Shown here one piece after another: positions 22,184-34,575 of a DNA stretch of 64,000 nucleotides. The first letter of the stretch is position 1. Each line of letters opens with the position of its first letter. Under the pieces are notes generated by a model that searched no databases, had not been told where the DNA came from, and saw nothing but the letters and a program-made list of their open reading frames with translations. This stretch comes from Amylostereum areolatum (Eukaryota > Basidiomycota > Agaricomycetes > Russulales > Stereaceae): assembly GCA_012932865.1 (NCBI GenBank), contig SAXG01000003.1, positions 1,612,001-1,676,000 on the forward strand, read 5' to 3'. The translations under genes and the position numbers were made by a program.

Positions 22184-24323
22184 ATGGTGTCCCTATCCTT
22201 GCTGGGCCTAACTCTCTGCGCTTTCTATGCGAGCACTTCAGCCGCGTTTCGTTACCAGAACTGGCAGAAACCATTTGGCACATCGTCAAACACACCTACA
22301 GTGGGCTCCCATCGCTTAGCAGATACAAACTTTGGGACCTTGAACAACTTCTCAGTAACTACGTTGCACCTTTCCTCGATTACATCCGAGGATGGGTACA
22401 CGACTCTGACCCACCCCGGTTTCCCCGGCCACGGGGTTCGCGTGAAGAAGACTGACTTCTGCGATCCAACGGTGAAGTACGTATGCTCGATATCTCTTCT
22501 TTTCCAATTCGATCCTAAGGACTCGTTAGCGGATACACAGGCTATCTTGACGTAGATCAAGGCTCCAAGCACCTATTCTTTTATTTCTTCGAAAGTCGCA
22601 GGAACCCGGACAAAGGTCAGCCCCCGAGCCCCCGCGGGCTATGCCTATACTAACCAACAACAACTTGGCAGATGATGTGATGATGTGGATAAACGGAGGT
22701 GGGGGCTTTGTTCCTGCGATACAAGATCGCGTTTAACAGGGACGCCATTGTGTCATCTAGGTCCTGGGTGCTCTTCCTCCATGGGACTTCCTTATGGAAC
22801 TAGGGACCGTGCAACATAGATATGAACGTCACTTCGACCGTCGAGTCACTCAAGCAGGGCAGGTAACGGTACCGTCTGGAATCCGTTTTCTTGGAACTCG
22901 GAGGCAAACATCTTCTTCCTGGACCAACCGTTAGTTATTCCACCTGACTTATCACCACATCCTACTGACCCCCCCCCCCCCCCCCCCCCCTCGCAACTTT
23001 CATAGCGTAGGCGTTGGTTTCTCCTACGCCGATCATGGGGAAACCGTTGAGACCACCGAGGACGCCGCGAAGAACATCCACGCGTTCATCTCCATTTTCT
23101 TCGAGACTTTCTCGCAGTTCCAAGGTCGGCCTTTACACTTATCGGGCGAGTCGTATGGTGTGGGTCCCTCAAGACGTTATTCGCCAACTCGCAAATAACA
23201 CGCCATGTTTAGGGTCGATATCTTCCTGTATTCGCGAGCGAAATCTACGACCAGAACCGCATTGCCGCGAAGAATGGCCGTCCCACCATCAACCTCCAGA
23301 GTGTGATCATTGGAAACGGGATCACCGACATATCGACGTGAGTGCAGTCTGCTGGTCTCATCCGTGGCGACGCTGATCGCCTTCTAGACTGTATCCGGGA
23401 CGTTACGCCGTGGAATGCGGCACCGATGCCCTGGAAGTGCCGTTCCAGAAAATTTCTACGTGTGTTCGCATGAAACAAGCTGTACGCTTTCTTCATGCAG
23501 TAGTGTATGCTAAACTGAAAACATTCCGTGCAGCTACCGCGCTGTCAGGCTGCGATGGATAGAAACTGTGTCGAAGCCTTTGACGAGATGAACTGCCGGG
23601 CCGCCGTGAATTTCTGTGATCAAGAACTGAGCACTCCTCTACGAGCTAGCGGTGAGTTGTCTGGGGCAGATGATGCGGTGAACTAATGGCACCTTGTACC
23701 GCAGGAAGAAACAACTACGATATTTCCAAGGTCTACTTAATCCTCATTTTGTCAGAGGCCGGCTGACACGCGCCCATTAGCCATGCCTTGGGGGAAGCCT
23801 TTGCTATCTTGAAATCGAAGTCATTCAAGAATTCTTACGGCAACCGGACTTGCTCGCGAAGCTCGGCGTCCAGAGCCCTTTACCGTTCACTGGGTGCTCC
23901 GGGGATGTCGGCAATGCTTTCAACGCACACTTCGACAAGTTTGCGGTTCCCACGCAGTATCACGTTGCTGGCCTTCTCGACCGAGGAGTCCGTGTCCTCA
24001 TCTACGCCGGCACTTACGATTGGCAATGCAACTGGGTCGCGAACAAGCTGTGGGTCGACAAGTTGGAGTGGTCGGGGAGCGAGGAGTACTCTCGAACAGC
24101 ATGGCGTAACTGGAGTCTCAACGGGGTCAAGGCGGGAGAGACGAAAACGTGGGGGAACCTGACTTTTGCCACCGTCAGAGGAGCGGGACATATGATGAGT
24201 ACCGTTTCTTTTTACCTGTCGGGTCGGTTTCTTACTTGTCTACTGTTTGTCTACGTCCCCCACGACAAACCAGCCGAATCTCTCGCGATGGTGTCAAGAT
24301 GGCTGGCAGAAGCAGAACTGTGA
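22184..24323 (+). CDS. Secreted serine carboxypeptidase (S10 family)
   Basis: An S10 serine carboxypeptidase, which removes C-terminal residues from peptides in the vacuole or outside the cell. A signal peptide is clear (MVSLSLLGLTLCAFYASTSAA). Landmarks: DVMMWINGGPGCSSSMGL, ANIFFLDQPVGVGFSYAD, catalytic Ser in SGESYGGRYLP, catalytic Asp in YAGTYDWQCNW and catalytic His in RGAGHM, continued by VPHDKPAES. Many introns are needed. Three single-base insertions in about 70 bp (C22790, A22806, A22861) must be dropped to read LLMELGPCNID and QGGNGTVWNPFSW. One intron has a C22 run and the last has AT...AC ends (listed separately). All catalytic residues survive, so I read it as functional with sequence errors, though a young pseudogene is possible. 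Confidence 0.88.
22969..22990 (+). repeat. C22 homopolymer inside a carboxypeptidase intron
   Basis: Twenty-two consecutive C residues lie just before the acceptor (TTTCATAG) of an intron running from about 22930 to 23006. The tract takes the place of the usual pyrimidine tract. Its exact length is likely unreliable in any assembly. Confidence 0.9.
24195..24254 (+). other. Candidate AT...AC intron in the carboxypeptidase gene
   Basis: The family sequence RGAGHM-VPHDKP is interrupted by exactly 60 nt. No AG acceptor exists before VPHDKP, but the segment begins ATGAGT and ends TCTAC, and contains CTTAC (24231-24235) as a possible branch site. Apart from the first and last base it looks like a normal GTGAGT...TAG intron. 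Its length is a multiple of three and it has no stop, so retention would add 20 residues next to the catalytic His. Confidence 0.6.
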
Positions 24324-25009
24324 TGGGGCAGCAATCTGATCTCAGACCATGTCGCTTGTAAGTTACCGAGATTGTGGAACCAATGACGGCGTGGAACCAA
24401 TGGCGACACGTTCAGCTTGAGATTGTTGACGTATAACCCCGACCGGTGTTCTCGGAGATTGGGAACGATGGCGCGAACATACGTTTTCGCTAGCGAGCGT
24501 GTCATGGACAAGGTCTGTGCAATGTAAGTACACGACAAGGATCGATTGTAGACGCCATCGGTGGTAGGATTGCAGGAAGGATGGTGAAGGAGACGGAGTC
24601 CGTGCGTGGAAAGCGATGGGCATGGAAAGGAAAAGGCTGGCGGGCAGATGAGCGACTGTCGATATAGCAACGGAAGGTGCCGGCGAGGCCGACGGACGCA
24701 ATGAGCAAACGATCTGATTGGTGCGCGTCAAGGCCCGACATGCACAAGGATCGCACCGACGCAATGGAATTCGAGATGATATAAAGCCAACGAGAGCGAA
24801 TGATCGTCCTTAACGACTCTTCGTTTCCCCCCTCTCCTTCCCTCTTTTCGTGAGTAGGTTTCCCTCTCTCTTGCCTTGCCCTTTCCCTCATCTTCCATCT
24901 CTAGACGTTCCTTCGGGCTGCCCGGTAGCACCCTCGTCTCTCCTTTGGTTTATTCGCATCCAGCAGGTCTTGCAGCAATCCGGTTCTTTCGTATTCCCTT
25001 CAGTCCAAA
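24324..25009. promoter_or_regulatory. Promoter and leader region of the ferritin-like gene
   Basis: A TATAAA box lies at 24780-24785. It is followed by a long pyrimidine-rich stretch (about 24826-24910) and a GTGAGT at about 24849 that could open a 5' UTR intron ending at one of the CAG triplets near 24962-24976. This is the architecture of a strongly transcribed gene. No other gene is seen here. Confidence 0.45.
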
Positions 25010-26451
25010 ATGCTTTTGTCTGTGACATACCCCCTCCTCGCTCTGGCGGCACCCCTCCTTTCCTCGGCAGCGCCGATCAACTTCTTCAAGCGCACCGACA
25101 GTACCAGCGGAGTCGACCCTAACAACCTCCTTGTGCTGCGTGCGTGCCTACATCCATGTGTTCCTTGTTCGATGATACTCACTGTATTCTCCAGAGTTTG
25201 CGAACGTCTTGGAGCAGTTGGAGACAGAGTTCTACGCGCAGGCCTTGAAGAAGTTCGTTGCGTCGGATTTCACCGCGGCAGGCTTCTCGTCAGCAAACAT
25301 TGCCATCGAGCAGTTCACGGCGATTTCCATCGATGAGTCTACGCATACCACGATTCTCCAGGTATGTCCATCCCGATCCCCTCGATTGCCTTCGACGACT
25401 GAGCGGCCCGCAGGAAACGATTGTGTCGTTGGGAGCTACGCCAGTTACATCGTGCTCCTTTGACTTTTCGTCCGTCCTCACCGATGTCTCGACCATGATG
25501 CCCGTCGCCCGCCTGGTCGAAATGACTGGTGTCGGAGCGTACCTCGGTGCAGCTCACCTTGTTTCCGACCCAACACTCCTGACCGCCGCGGCATCGATCG
25601 TTACTGTCGAAAGTCGTCACCAAACGATCCTCAATATTTTCTCCGGAGGGTCGGCGTCCGCGATTCCTGGTGCTTTCGATCTCCCTTTGACTCCCAACGA
25701 GGTCCTTGCTATCGCCGGTGGATTCATTTCAGGCTGTGACCTTGGGATCACAGGTATGATGCAGTCTACTTGTTTTTGAATTTCAAACTCACCGTGGATT
25801 TACAGCCAACGCGGCCCTCTCGATCACGACAACGGAGAGTCTTGTCGCGGGAACATCTCTTTCGTTCAAGTCGTCTGCGATCAACGGATCCACAGATGTA
25901 GGTTCCAACATCCGTGTCACCTGCATGCCTCATACTCACAATCATACTCTTAGGGCATGCACTGTCAAATGCTCGCCGGCGGACTTCCGTTCTCGATTTC
26001 GCTGCCCATGAGCTCGTGCGCTATCCCGGCTGGCATCACCGGCCCCGTTGCCATCTTCATCACTTCCGACGACCAACCTCTGAACAACAACGCGCGCGAC
26101 CGTATCGATAACACTGTCATTGCTGGACCTACCATCATATTCGTCGACAACCAGGCCCAGACCCTCGGTTCCCTCGTTCGCAACGTTGGCGGCAGTGCGA
26201 CCAACGCCACCGTTACTCAAACCATCTCCCCCGAGCAGGCGACGTCGATCCTCAATAGCGCGTCTCCCGCGGCCACGGCGACCTCTTCTGAGTCCATCAG
26301 TACGGAGACTATTGCTGCATCGTCTGCAAGCGCGATCATCAGCAGCGTCGCAGCGTCGGCGACGCCAGCCAACAATGCTGGCAGCGGTGCCGCCCCTGCC
26401 AACGGCGGCGGAGTGGTGATCTCCATGATTCCCATCCCTACTTCTGCATAG
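25010..26451 (+). CDS. Secreted ferritin-like domain protein (Rds1-like)
   Basis: A signal peptide (MLLSVTYPLLALAAPLLSSAAP) leads to a ferritin-like helical domain of the fungal stress-responsive Rds1 type: FANVLEQLETEFYAQALKKF, IAIEQFTAISIDESTHTTILQ, GAYLGAAHLVSDPTLLTAAASIVTVESRHQTIL. The Glu and Glu-x-x-His residues spaced through these helices are as in di-iron four-helix proteins. The second half (from about residue 210) is a beta-rich region followed by a Ser/Thr/Ala-rich tail ending ISMIPIPTSA, probably O-glycosylated or linked to the wall. Four introns keep frame with no error. Such proteins are abundant secreted proteins of basidiomycetes of unproven activity. Confidence 0.85.
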
Positions 26452-26771
26452 GTGGTGTCGTAGAGTTTGATTGCGGACTGTTTCGGACATTCACGGACCT
26501 TGTTGTTTGATATTTGGGGCTCGACGGTGGTGACCTCGTCCGTGACGGACGCTGCCAGTCAGAGGGGTTTTGCTTTTTGGACTTGGGGTACATCCCTCGG
26601 CATTGCTACCATACTTACCTGCAGTTCCAGGTTCTCTTTGTGTATTGTAGCACGTAAACCTGCTGGATATGAATACGAATATACCAATTCCGAGAGGGAT
26701 AATTGTTACATGTGCAGAATAGCAAGTTCACACAAAAATGGGAGGATATAAACAACGGTGGAATATATGCA
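26452..26771. other. Intergenic region between convergent genes
   Basis: Holds the 3' UTR of the ferritin-like gene and, on the other strand, of the EAF gene. AT-rich stretches near 26655-26700 may serve 3' end formation. No gene is seen. Confidence 0.45.
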
Positions 26772-28264
26772 TCAGTCGCTGTCTTCGTCCGTACTCGAAA
26801 AAAGATCTTCGTCTTCGTCTGCTATGTCTGCAGGTGCAACGACAGCATCCCCCACGTAGTCATCCAGGGATATGGGCCCACCCGCTGATACTGGAGGGGC
26901 AGGAGCAAATGATGTGTCCCCGACGTCACCCTCGTCCATTTGGTCGGGGTCTTCGCCAAACGCAGCCGCGATGAAATCCATTTCCTCGTCTTCCACGAGG
27001 GGGTCGGGAACGGGATCTGAAAGTTCCTCCATAGGCGCAGGAGGGAGGGCGGCCACGACGTCCCACTCGCCTTCATCTTCGTCGTCGTCTAAATCGGCTT
27101 GCGGCGAAGGCGGTGTAGGTGCTGAAAAGGTTTCAACCTCGGGAGCGAAGGAGGTGGCGTAAGCTAATGGGTCGGGGCCAGAGGATGTCGGAAGAGCAAG
27201 GGAGAACACCTTCGGTGGTGGCGGCGGCGGCGGCGAAGGCTTTCGACGTTTGGGAGGCGGAGGTCGGGAGATTTGAAACTCTTCCACGTCCGTCGACTGT
27301 ATGGGTCGCTTATTGGTGGTACTTGTTGCGGGGGCCTTTGCCTTTTTGGGCTGGGCTTTGACCTTGGGCGGCGGCGGGGGAACATTACTTTTCTTGACAG
27401 GCTTGGGTTTGACAGGAGCTGTCTTGGCCCTAGAAGGTGAGAACGTCGCGGCGATGGGGATATCTTCTTCATCGTCTTCATCGTCTTCAACCCCGCGGCG
27501 GGATGGTTGCGGCGCACTGGCGACAGGACCCTGACTATCGTCAGGCTCGCCGTCCGCATCCTCGAGGCCATCAAGCAGTTCAGCCTCAAGCTCGTCTACA
27601 GCTGTTCTATGCGCTGGTTTCCGTGGAGTCGGGCGGGCAGGTTCCGGTGCGGATGCCGCTAGAGACAATGTGAGCGACGGGGAGCTAAGGAAGAAGCGAT
27701 GTTCGTACGCGAGGACACTGGTTGGGTGCTGGAGGTTATATTTCCCTCATTTTTAACGCTCGTTAGGGACTCCAGCTTCTCCAACGTGAATGTCTAAGAG
27801 GAGGAAGTGAGGGACTGAGCGGAGTGTGAGACCATACGTGGACTTGCCCCCATTTCCTCGTCATATATGAGGACGCACTCCCACTCCCTGGCATGTTTCT
27901 CTGTGCCGTTCCATGCGTAACTGTCCGATTTCTCCTCGAGTTTAGAGCAACTCGCGTTGTTATGATCCAAAGGCCGCTCTACTCTGACGATGGAGCTGTC
28001 GCTGCCTCCCCGTCTTATGCTGATCGAGCCAGGTTTCTGGGTGTCCAGAGTATTAGGCTTGAAGTTGTCTGATAATGAACATATGAGAAGGAAGAATGGT
28101 GACCACAGGGACCGCGACGCACATCGTAAGGTGAAGAAATCGCGTTGAACGAGGTTAGCCTTGGGTGCGCTTAAACCTTTGCGCGCCTTTAGGACTTTGT
28201 TGAGAGTAGAACCAACTGTGACCTTATGCCGTCCAGTAATGGGAAAGGTATTGTCGGGGGTCAT
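26772..28264 (-). CDS. RNA polymerase II elongation factor EAF (ELL-associated factor) homologue
   Basis: The N-terminal domain matches EAF, partner of the elongation factor ELL: GRHKVTVGSTLNKVL, FFTLRYNFKPNTLD (animal EAF has RYDFKPASID), RVERP, and WECVLIYDEEMGTFTLEKLESL. The C-terminal two thirds is a disordered acidic and Pro-rich region ending DEDEDLFSSTDEDSD, like the transactivating tail of EAF proteins. Three introns: one near 28070-28125, a GC...AG intron at 27794-27847 (donor GGG|GCAAGT), and one between SS and PASAPEPARPT near 27660-27705. The start at 28264 places the conserved block at the N-terminus. It lies tail-to-tail with the ferritin-like gene. Confidence 0.88.
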
Positions 28265-28534
28265 GGTGGGGTAAGTAGGAAGTTCCGAATCGAATGGTGG
28301 TGGGAATGAAGGAGGAGGGACGATCTGCTGTGAGCGGCTAAAGGACCGAGCACCGCCGGATATATCGAACACATGTCTCACATTTGCTTCCGCGTCCGAA
28401 TACGTATACCTCGAACGGAACATGGGACAATTGTTCACAGTCAGAAAAACGATACGTTGCGAAGAGAAAGGCTACTACTACAGGATATACAGCATCGCCC
28501 GGACCTCACAAACAAAAGTATCGCGAAGGTGCCA

Positions 28535-30124
<1,590 letters not shown>

Positions 30125-30270
30125 GGATGAAGTCAGGTCGAGGTCAAGAGAGAAGAAGAGTGTTGTGGCTGTGCCGCGATCCGCGTCAACTTGAAGTTCT
30201 GCTGTTGTCGCGCTTGCTTCACGCATTCATACTGCCACCGCGCTATTACCCTCTTTACACTCTTGCAGAC

Positions 30271-31487
30271 ATGGACATCCTTCCGGAAGATCTAGAACCT
30301 GGCGGTGTGGACGCTCTCTCTTACAATGACGACATAACCTACGAAGAGCAACTCCCAGCACAACCCTCACTTGCAGACCGTATCAGCAATACCAAGGTTT
30401 ACCTTCTCTCAGATACCCAACTCGCGCGAGTGGGAAAGGTGCGCAGGAACAGCGTTCCATATAGTAACCTCTGACAAGAGTGCTGGGCATCCTTTCCTTG
30501 TTGGCTGTAGCGTAAACGCGGTGATGACCAGGTAAACGAAGAGGCTTTCGGAGAGGAAGAAGAGTCCAATGACGGTATGTCCAATCAACATATCCTCTCG
30601 CGCGATGACCTATATTTATGTTCTTAGGATCTACATCTCATCGAAGCAACGCCATATTATTCCAAGGAACGCCAATAGCAAACCTTCCCACCGAGAGCAT
30701 CTTTGCATACGCAACCCACTTCGATAGCCCGCCCATGGGATTGGAATGGGTGGATGACACTACCTGTATTATGGTCTTTGACACCAACCTAGCCGCCCGA
30801 AACGCCCTTCGCTCCCTTAACAAGGCGGTGGACGAGAATTATGATGAAGATGGGTTCTTGGCTGCTAGGTCCATACCTATGGCAATATGGCCACCAGAAG
30901 ACCGAATCAATGCCAGCTTAGGAAAAGGGAAGGGTTTGAAGGGTACCATCAGGATGCGGTGGGCACGTCACGACGACATGAAGAAGAAGGGGGCACGAAA
31001 GGAGAGCGGCTTCTACAAGAAGCACGGCCTTAACGCGAAGAAAGAGCCTGGGCGAAAACATTTGGAGGACCGTCTAGACGACGATGAAGGTCTGTCGTCG
31101 CGAGCCAAACGACCACGGCGAGAGGATGCTATCGACCGCACAAGGGCTGACCTCGACGACGAACTGGACGCTTTCCTGCGCGAAGAGTCTCCGGAGGGCC
31201 CCGCTTCACCACCCTCAAAAATGCGATCCGCCAATATGACCGAGGGCAAGTCGTTACTGGAACGCACGTCTATCATCAGAGCACACCCGTCCGCTCGTAC
31301 TTCTCGCGTCACGGTGAACCTACCGAGGAGAGCGCGTCGTAGAGGCCGAGATGAAGAAAGCAGTGGTTCGGGGCCGCGGACAGGTTACGATGGTGCAGGC
31401 CGGAGAGAGGATGGCAATCGTCGTCCAAGGAAGACTCAGCAACAGCTGGATGATGAGCTGGATTTGTTCTTGAACGACAGGGAGTAG
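30271..31487 (+). CDS. Nuclear cap-binding protein subunit 3 (NCBP3)-like protein
   Basis: NCBP3 proteins bind capped RNA and link it to export factors. The atypical RRM-like core is visible: YATHFDSPPMGLEWVDDTTCIMVFDTNLAARNALRSL, followed by KGTIRMRWARHDDMKKKGARKESGFYKKHGL, the family's conserved WAxxxDxK and RKESxFYxxxG block. The N-terminal part is acidic. The C-terminal third is Arg-rich and carries two copies of an LDDELDxFL motif (LDDELDAFLREE in the middle, LDDELDLFLNDRE at the end) resembling the UAP56-binding motif of mRNA export adaptors. Two introns keep frame and no error is seen. The start is the ATG directly after the short promoter shared with KRR1. Confidence 0.82.
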
Positions 31488-32781
31488 TCATGTATTGTGA
31501 GTTATCTTTCCCACATTTCTACTCCCCACTTGCCTTGGGACACACGTGCAATACGAGTGGACGTCTGACTGTCATTTCTTTCCACCGTCATAGATCGTGC
31601 CATAGGACAGTGGCATTGTTATTGCCCTTGCGTAAACGACCCTGCTAGGGGGAAGTCTGATTTGCGTGCGAAAACAATCACGGGAAGTCAAGCAATATCC
31701 AGCTCTAATGGAAGTAGCAGTGGTCAAAAGCGGGGACCCCTCCCCCATCTTTGGCTACGTTGGCTGCTTCACATCTGCCATAGATCTCAACATCCCTGCT
31801 GTTCACTGCCGGCGATTAAGTACTTCGAACTGTTCATCTATAACAGGACACTCCCATTTGGATAAATTGATTGTTCAGGTGCGGGACTGCTTTGGCTCCG
31901 CGCATAACCAAATGTTCACCATTCGTTTCACAGCTCGTAGCCCTTAGGGTGCTGCTAACCCCTTGTCATCAATCCCTTCGGTTGTCGCACATGCCCACTT
32001 CAGTCTGACATCCTAACAGGCGGTAAAATGACAATCGCATCGGAGAGTTATCTATGTTGCCAAATTTGCGACACAAATACGTATCTTTTTGAGTACCATT
32101 GTACTTGGCGTGCTAAGTACTCCATGTACCCTCACGGCGGTGATGAAAGGATCAGAACACACAGATTTTTACACTGGTTGTCTATTGTGTCTCCAGAAGA
32201 ACGATTACACACTTCGACTTCGACCCTTCGTGATCTGTGAGTTTCTCCTAACTGTCGTCGAACTTTCAAACGTTGAACCGTATTCCAGTGACAGACCAAC
32301 CTCAATATACGATTTAGTGGCAGTATCGTAGAGCGGAGAGCGCGCTCATCGAAGCTCCAGGTATATCCACCCACGCCGATCAACGTGCAGCGGAGCTTTT
32401 GGAGCGTTTCATCCGTGTCTAACCGCCGGTCCTCAATGTTAGTCCCTCAGAGGCGAACAAAACCCTCCGCCAACGTCGCAAGCTCTGGGCCCCATACATC
32501 TCGATCGAATCATCGACCCACACGGGACACGGGAAACCCACAAGCAATGCGACGTGAGTCAGCCTCAAGCCAACCTCTTCCCAGTGCACTTCCCCACGTC
32601 TTCCTCACATCACCTGTTCTCTCCCGGTTCTAAGATGTACTACGGGCCATGCGAACACCCACATCTTCCCGGTGGATCCACTCTCGCTCTCTCTCTTTTA
32701 AACGGCAGAGAACCTCCCACCGTCCCAGAGAACAGCGTCCCACTGACACAACATCGCACACACCCCTCTCCTTCCTGGAAT
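31488..32781. other. Gene-poor intergenic stretch
   Basis: About 1.3 kb without a gene I can support; the open frames are short and share no motif I know. Base composition is more AT-rich than the surrounding genes. The last 250 bp (about 32540-32781) turn pyrimidine-rich with CTCTCTCTCT near 32685, suggesting the promoter and leader of the following dehydrogenase gene. Confidence 0.5.
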
Positions 32782-33819
32782 ATGTCTGCACGCGTTTGGC
32801 TTATCACTGGTGCCAACTCTGGCCTGGGACTTGCGCTCGCGACCTATGTTCTATCCCAAGGCGATAAGGTATGCCGCGATCTTATCGCCACTCCAGAGAG
32901 GTTATACTCATTCTTTTGGACGACCCAGGTCATCGCCGCCGCTCGGGACGTCTCCAAGCTCCCCGCCTCCTTGCAGGACGCCTCTCCACTGTCTCTCAAC
33001 CCCTAGCGCTTCCGTCGACCACATCAAAGCAGCCGCAGAACAGGCCGTGGCCATCCACGGACGCATCGACGTGCTGGTGAACAACGCCGGATACGTCCAG
33101 CAAGGCCCCGTCGAAGAACTCGAGTACGCCATCTCTTCGCTCCCTATTCAGCCCTCCCTGATGTCCTTTCCCTCCCCTCCAGCCTCGCCGACATCCACGC
33201 TCAATTCCAAACAAACCTGTACGGGCCCCTCGCCCTCATCCAAGCCCTCCTCCCCACCTTCCGCGCCCAACAATCCGGCCACATCCTCAACGTTTCCTCC
33301 ATCGTCGGCTTCGCGGGCGGCCCGGGAGTCGGCGCATACAACGCGTCCAAAGCCGCCCTCGACGCGTTCACCGAAGCCCTGAGCGGCGAGCTCACGCCGT
33401 ACCATGTCCGCGCGCTCATCGTCGTGCCTGGCTTCTTCCCGACGAACTTCCTCGCGACGGCCAAGGCGCAGGCGCGGGAGGTGCGGCCAACGGGAGCGTA
33501 TACGGACCACGCGCAGGGCCACGGCGCGCTGGGCCGCGTGCTGCAGATGCATTTGGACGAGGGGCAGGTCGGGGACGTGGTCAAGGCCGCCGCGCGGATG
33601 TTCGAGGTTGTTTCGGGCACGGGGCTGGCCAAGGGCCTCGTCGAGGCGCAGGGCGGGAAGCGCGAGTGGACGCGCGTGCCGCTCGGTCCCGACTGCGGTG
33701 CCGGGATGAAGGCGAAGCTGAAGATTATCGCGGAGAACGTGGACGCGTTCGAGCCGGTGTGGAGCTCGACGGACATAGAGAAAGAAAGGCTAAATGCGGA
33801 GGCGTTTGGTCAACATTGA
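32782..33819 (+). CDS. Short-chain dehydrogenase/reductase, classical type
   Basis: A classical SDR using NAD(P)H on an unknown substrate. The cofactor motif TGANSGLG lies at residues 9-16 after MSARVWLI. IDVLVNNAGY marks strand beta-4, LNVSSIVGFAGGPGVGAYNASKAALDAF gives the catalytic Ser and YxxxK, and VVPGFFPTNFL follows. Introns occur at about 32868-32929 and 33123-33180. One base, T33004, must be dropped: as written the frame stops at CCCTAG, while without it PLSLNP continues into SASVDHIKAAAEQ. The C-terminal extension ends NAEAFGQH. The substrate cannot be told from sequence, and neighbours suggest no pathway. Confidence 0.9.
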
Positions 33820-34575
33820 ATTCCTTCACCTCTTCAGAACTTCAAAGCGGAGCGTCGTTCGTGCGCTGTCTCAATGTAGCATACATTTTCATTTTCATTT
33901 TCAATGTGTATAGGTGTCAGTGCTGCACTGCCAACGCCTGGGCGAGCGATGAGACGATGTCGGGAACTTCTGCACGGGGACCAGCATCATGCGCAAGCCA
34001 AGATCCAGCCCGAACGCGTCTTCTTCGCCAGACTTCTTCCCTTAGTCGCTCGTTCTCGCGGCTTCGGCGCCCGTGAACAAGTAACCCGGCGTTATGCACG
34101 CCCTCCAAGGAGAGCGACCGGCGGGAAGTCGAGCGAGAGCATGGCCATGAACGGGAGGCGGTGGCACTCAGCTGTCCCACTTGTCGGGATGGATGAGCGT
34201 CCCGCTCTCCGCCTCGTCGCAGCACGAAAGGAGGGAGAGCGTCTGCCGCGGGCGCAGACTGAGGAAAGTGGGGAGAGGAGGGAAGGGAGGAAGGGGAAAC
34301 GGGAGGCTGGAGAATTAGGGAGGCCAGCTGGCGGTATTTATACCTCGAGTGAGCGGTGTACGGCGTCCTCCCTTCGAGCCAGTTTCCTAGACTATGTGTA
34401 TTTAGTGTATCACGAAGCCATTTCCATCGTTGTACTTATGTACAGTTGATGTACAGTGTAAAGTCAATTGTCACTGTGTCAGTCGGAAAGAGCCTTCGAA
34501 GAGGTCGGATGCCACTGCCGCGCCGTGACCGCGTTGTTTACGTTTATTGTGTGATCGCATGGGGTTCCGCACATT
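33820..34575. other. Intergenic region
   Basis: Between the SDR and ESF2 genes, both plus strand. It contains a short tandem ATTTTC repeat at about 33885-33902. I find no supported gene; open frames here are short and compositional. Confidence 0.45.

Noticed and set aside
26217..26451. Ser/Ala/Thr-rich tail of the ferritin-like protein as an expanded repeat
   Set aside because: Low-complexity but without a repeating unit; ordinary for secreted fungal proteins.
31662..31947. Short open frames in the gene-poor stretch as a small gene
   Set aside because: No motif, no supporting intron structure, and overlapping alternative frames of equal length.
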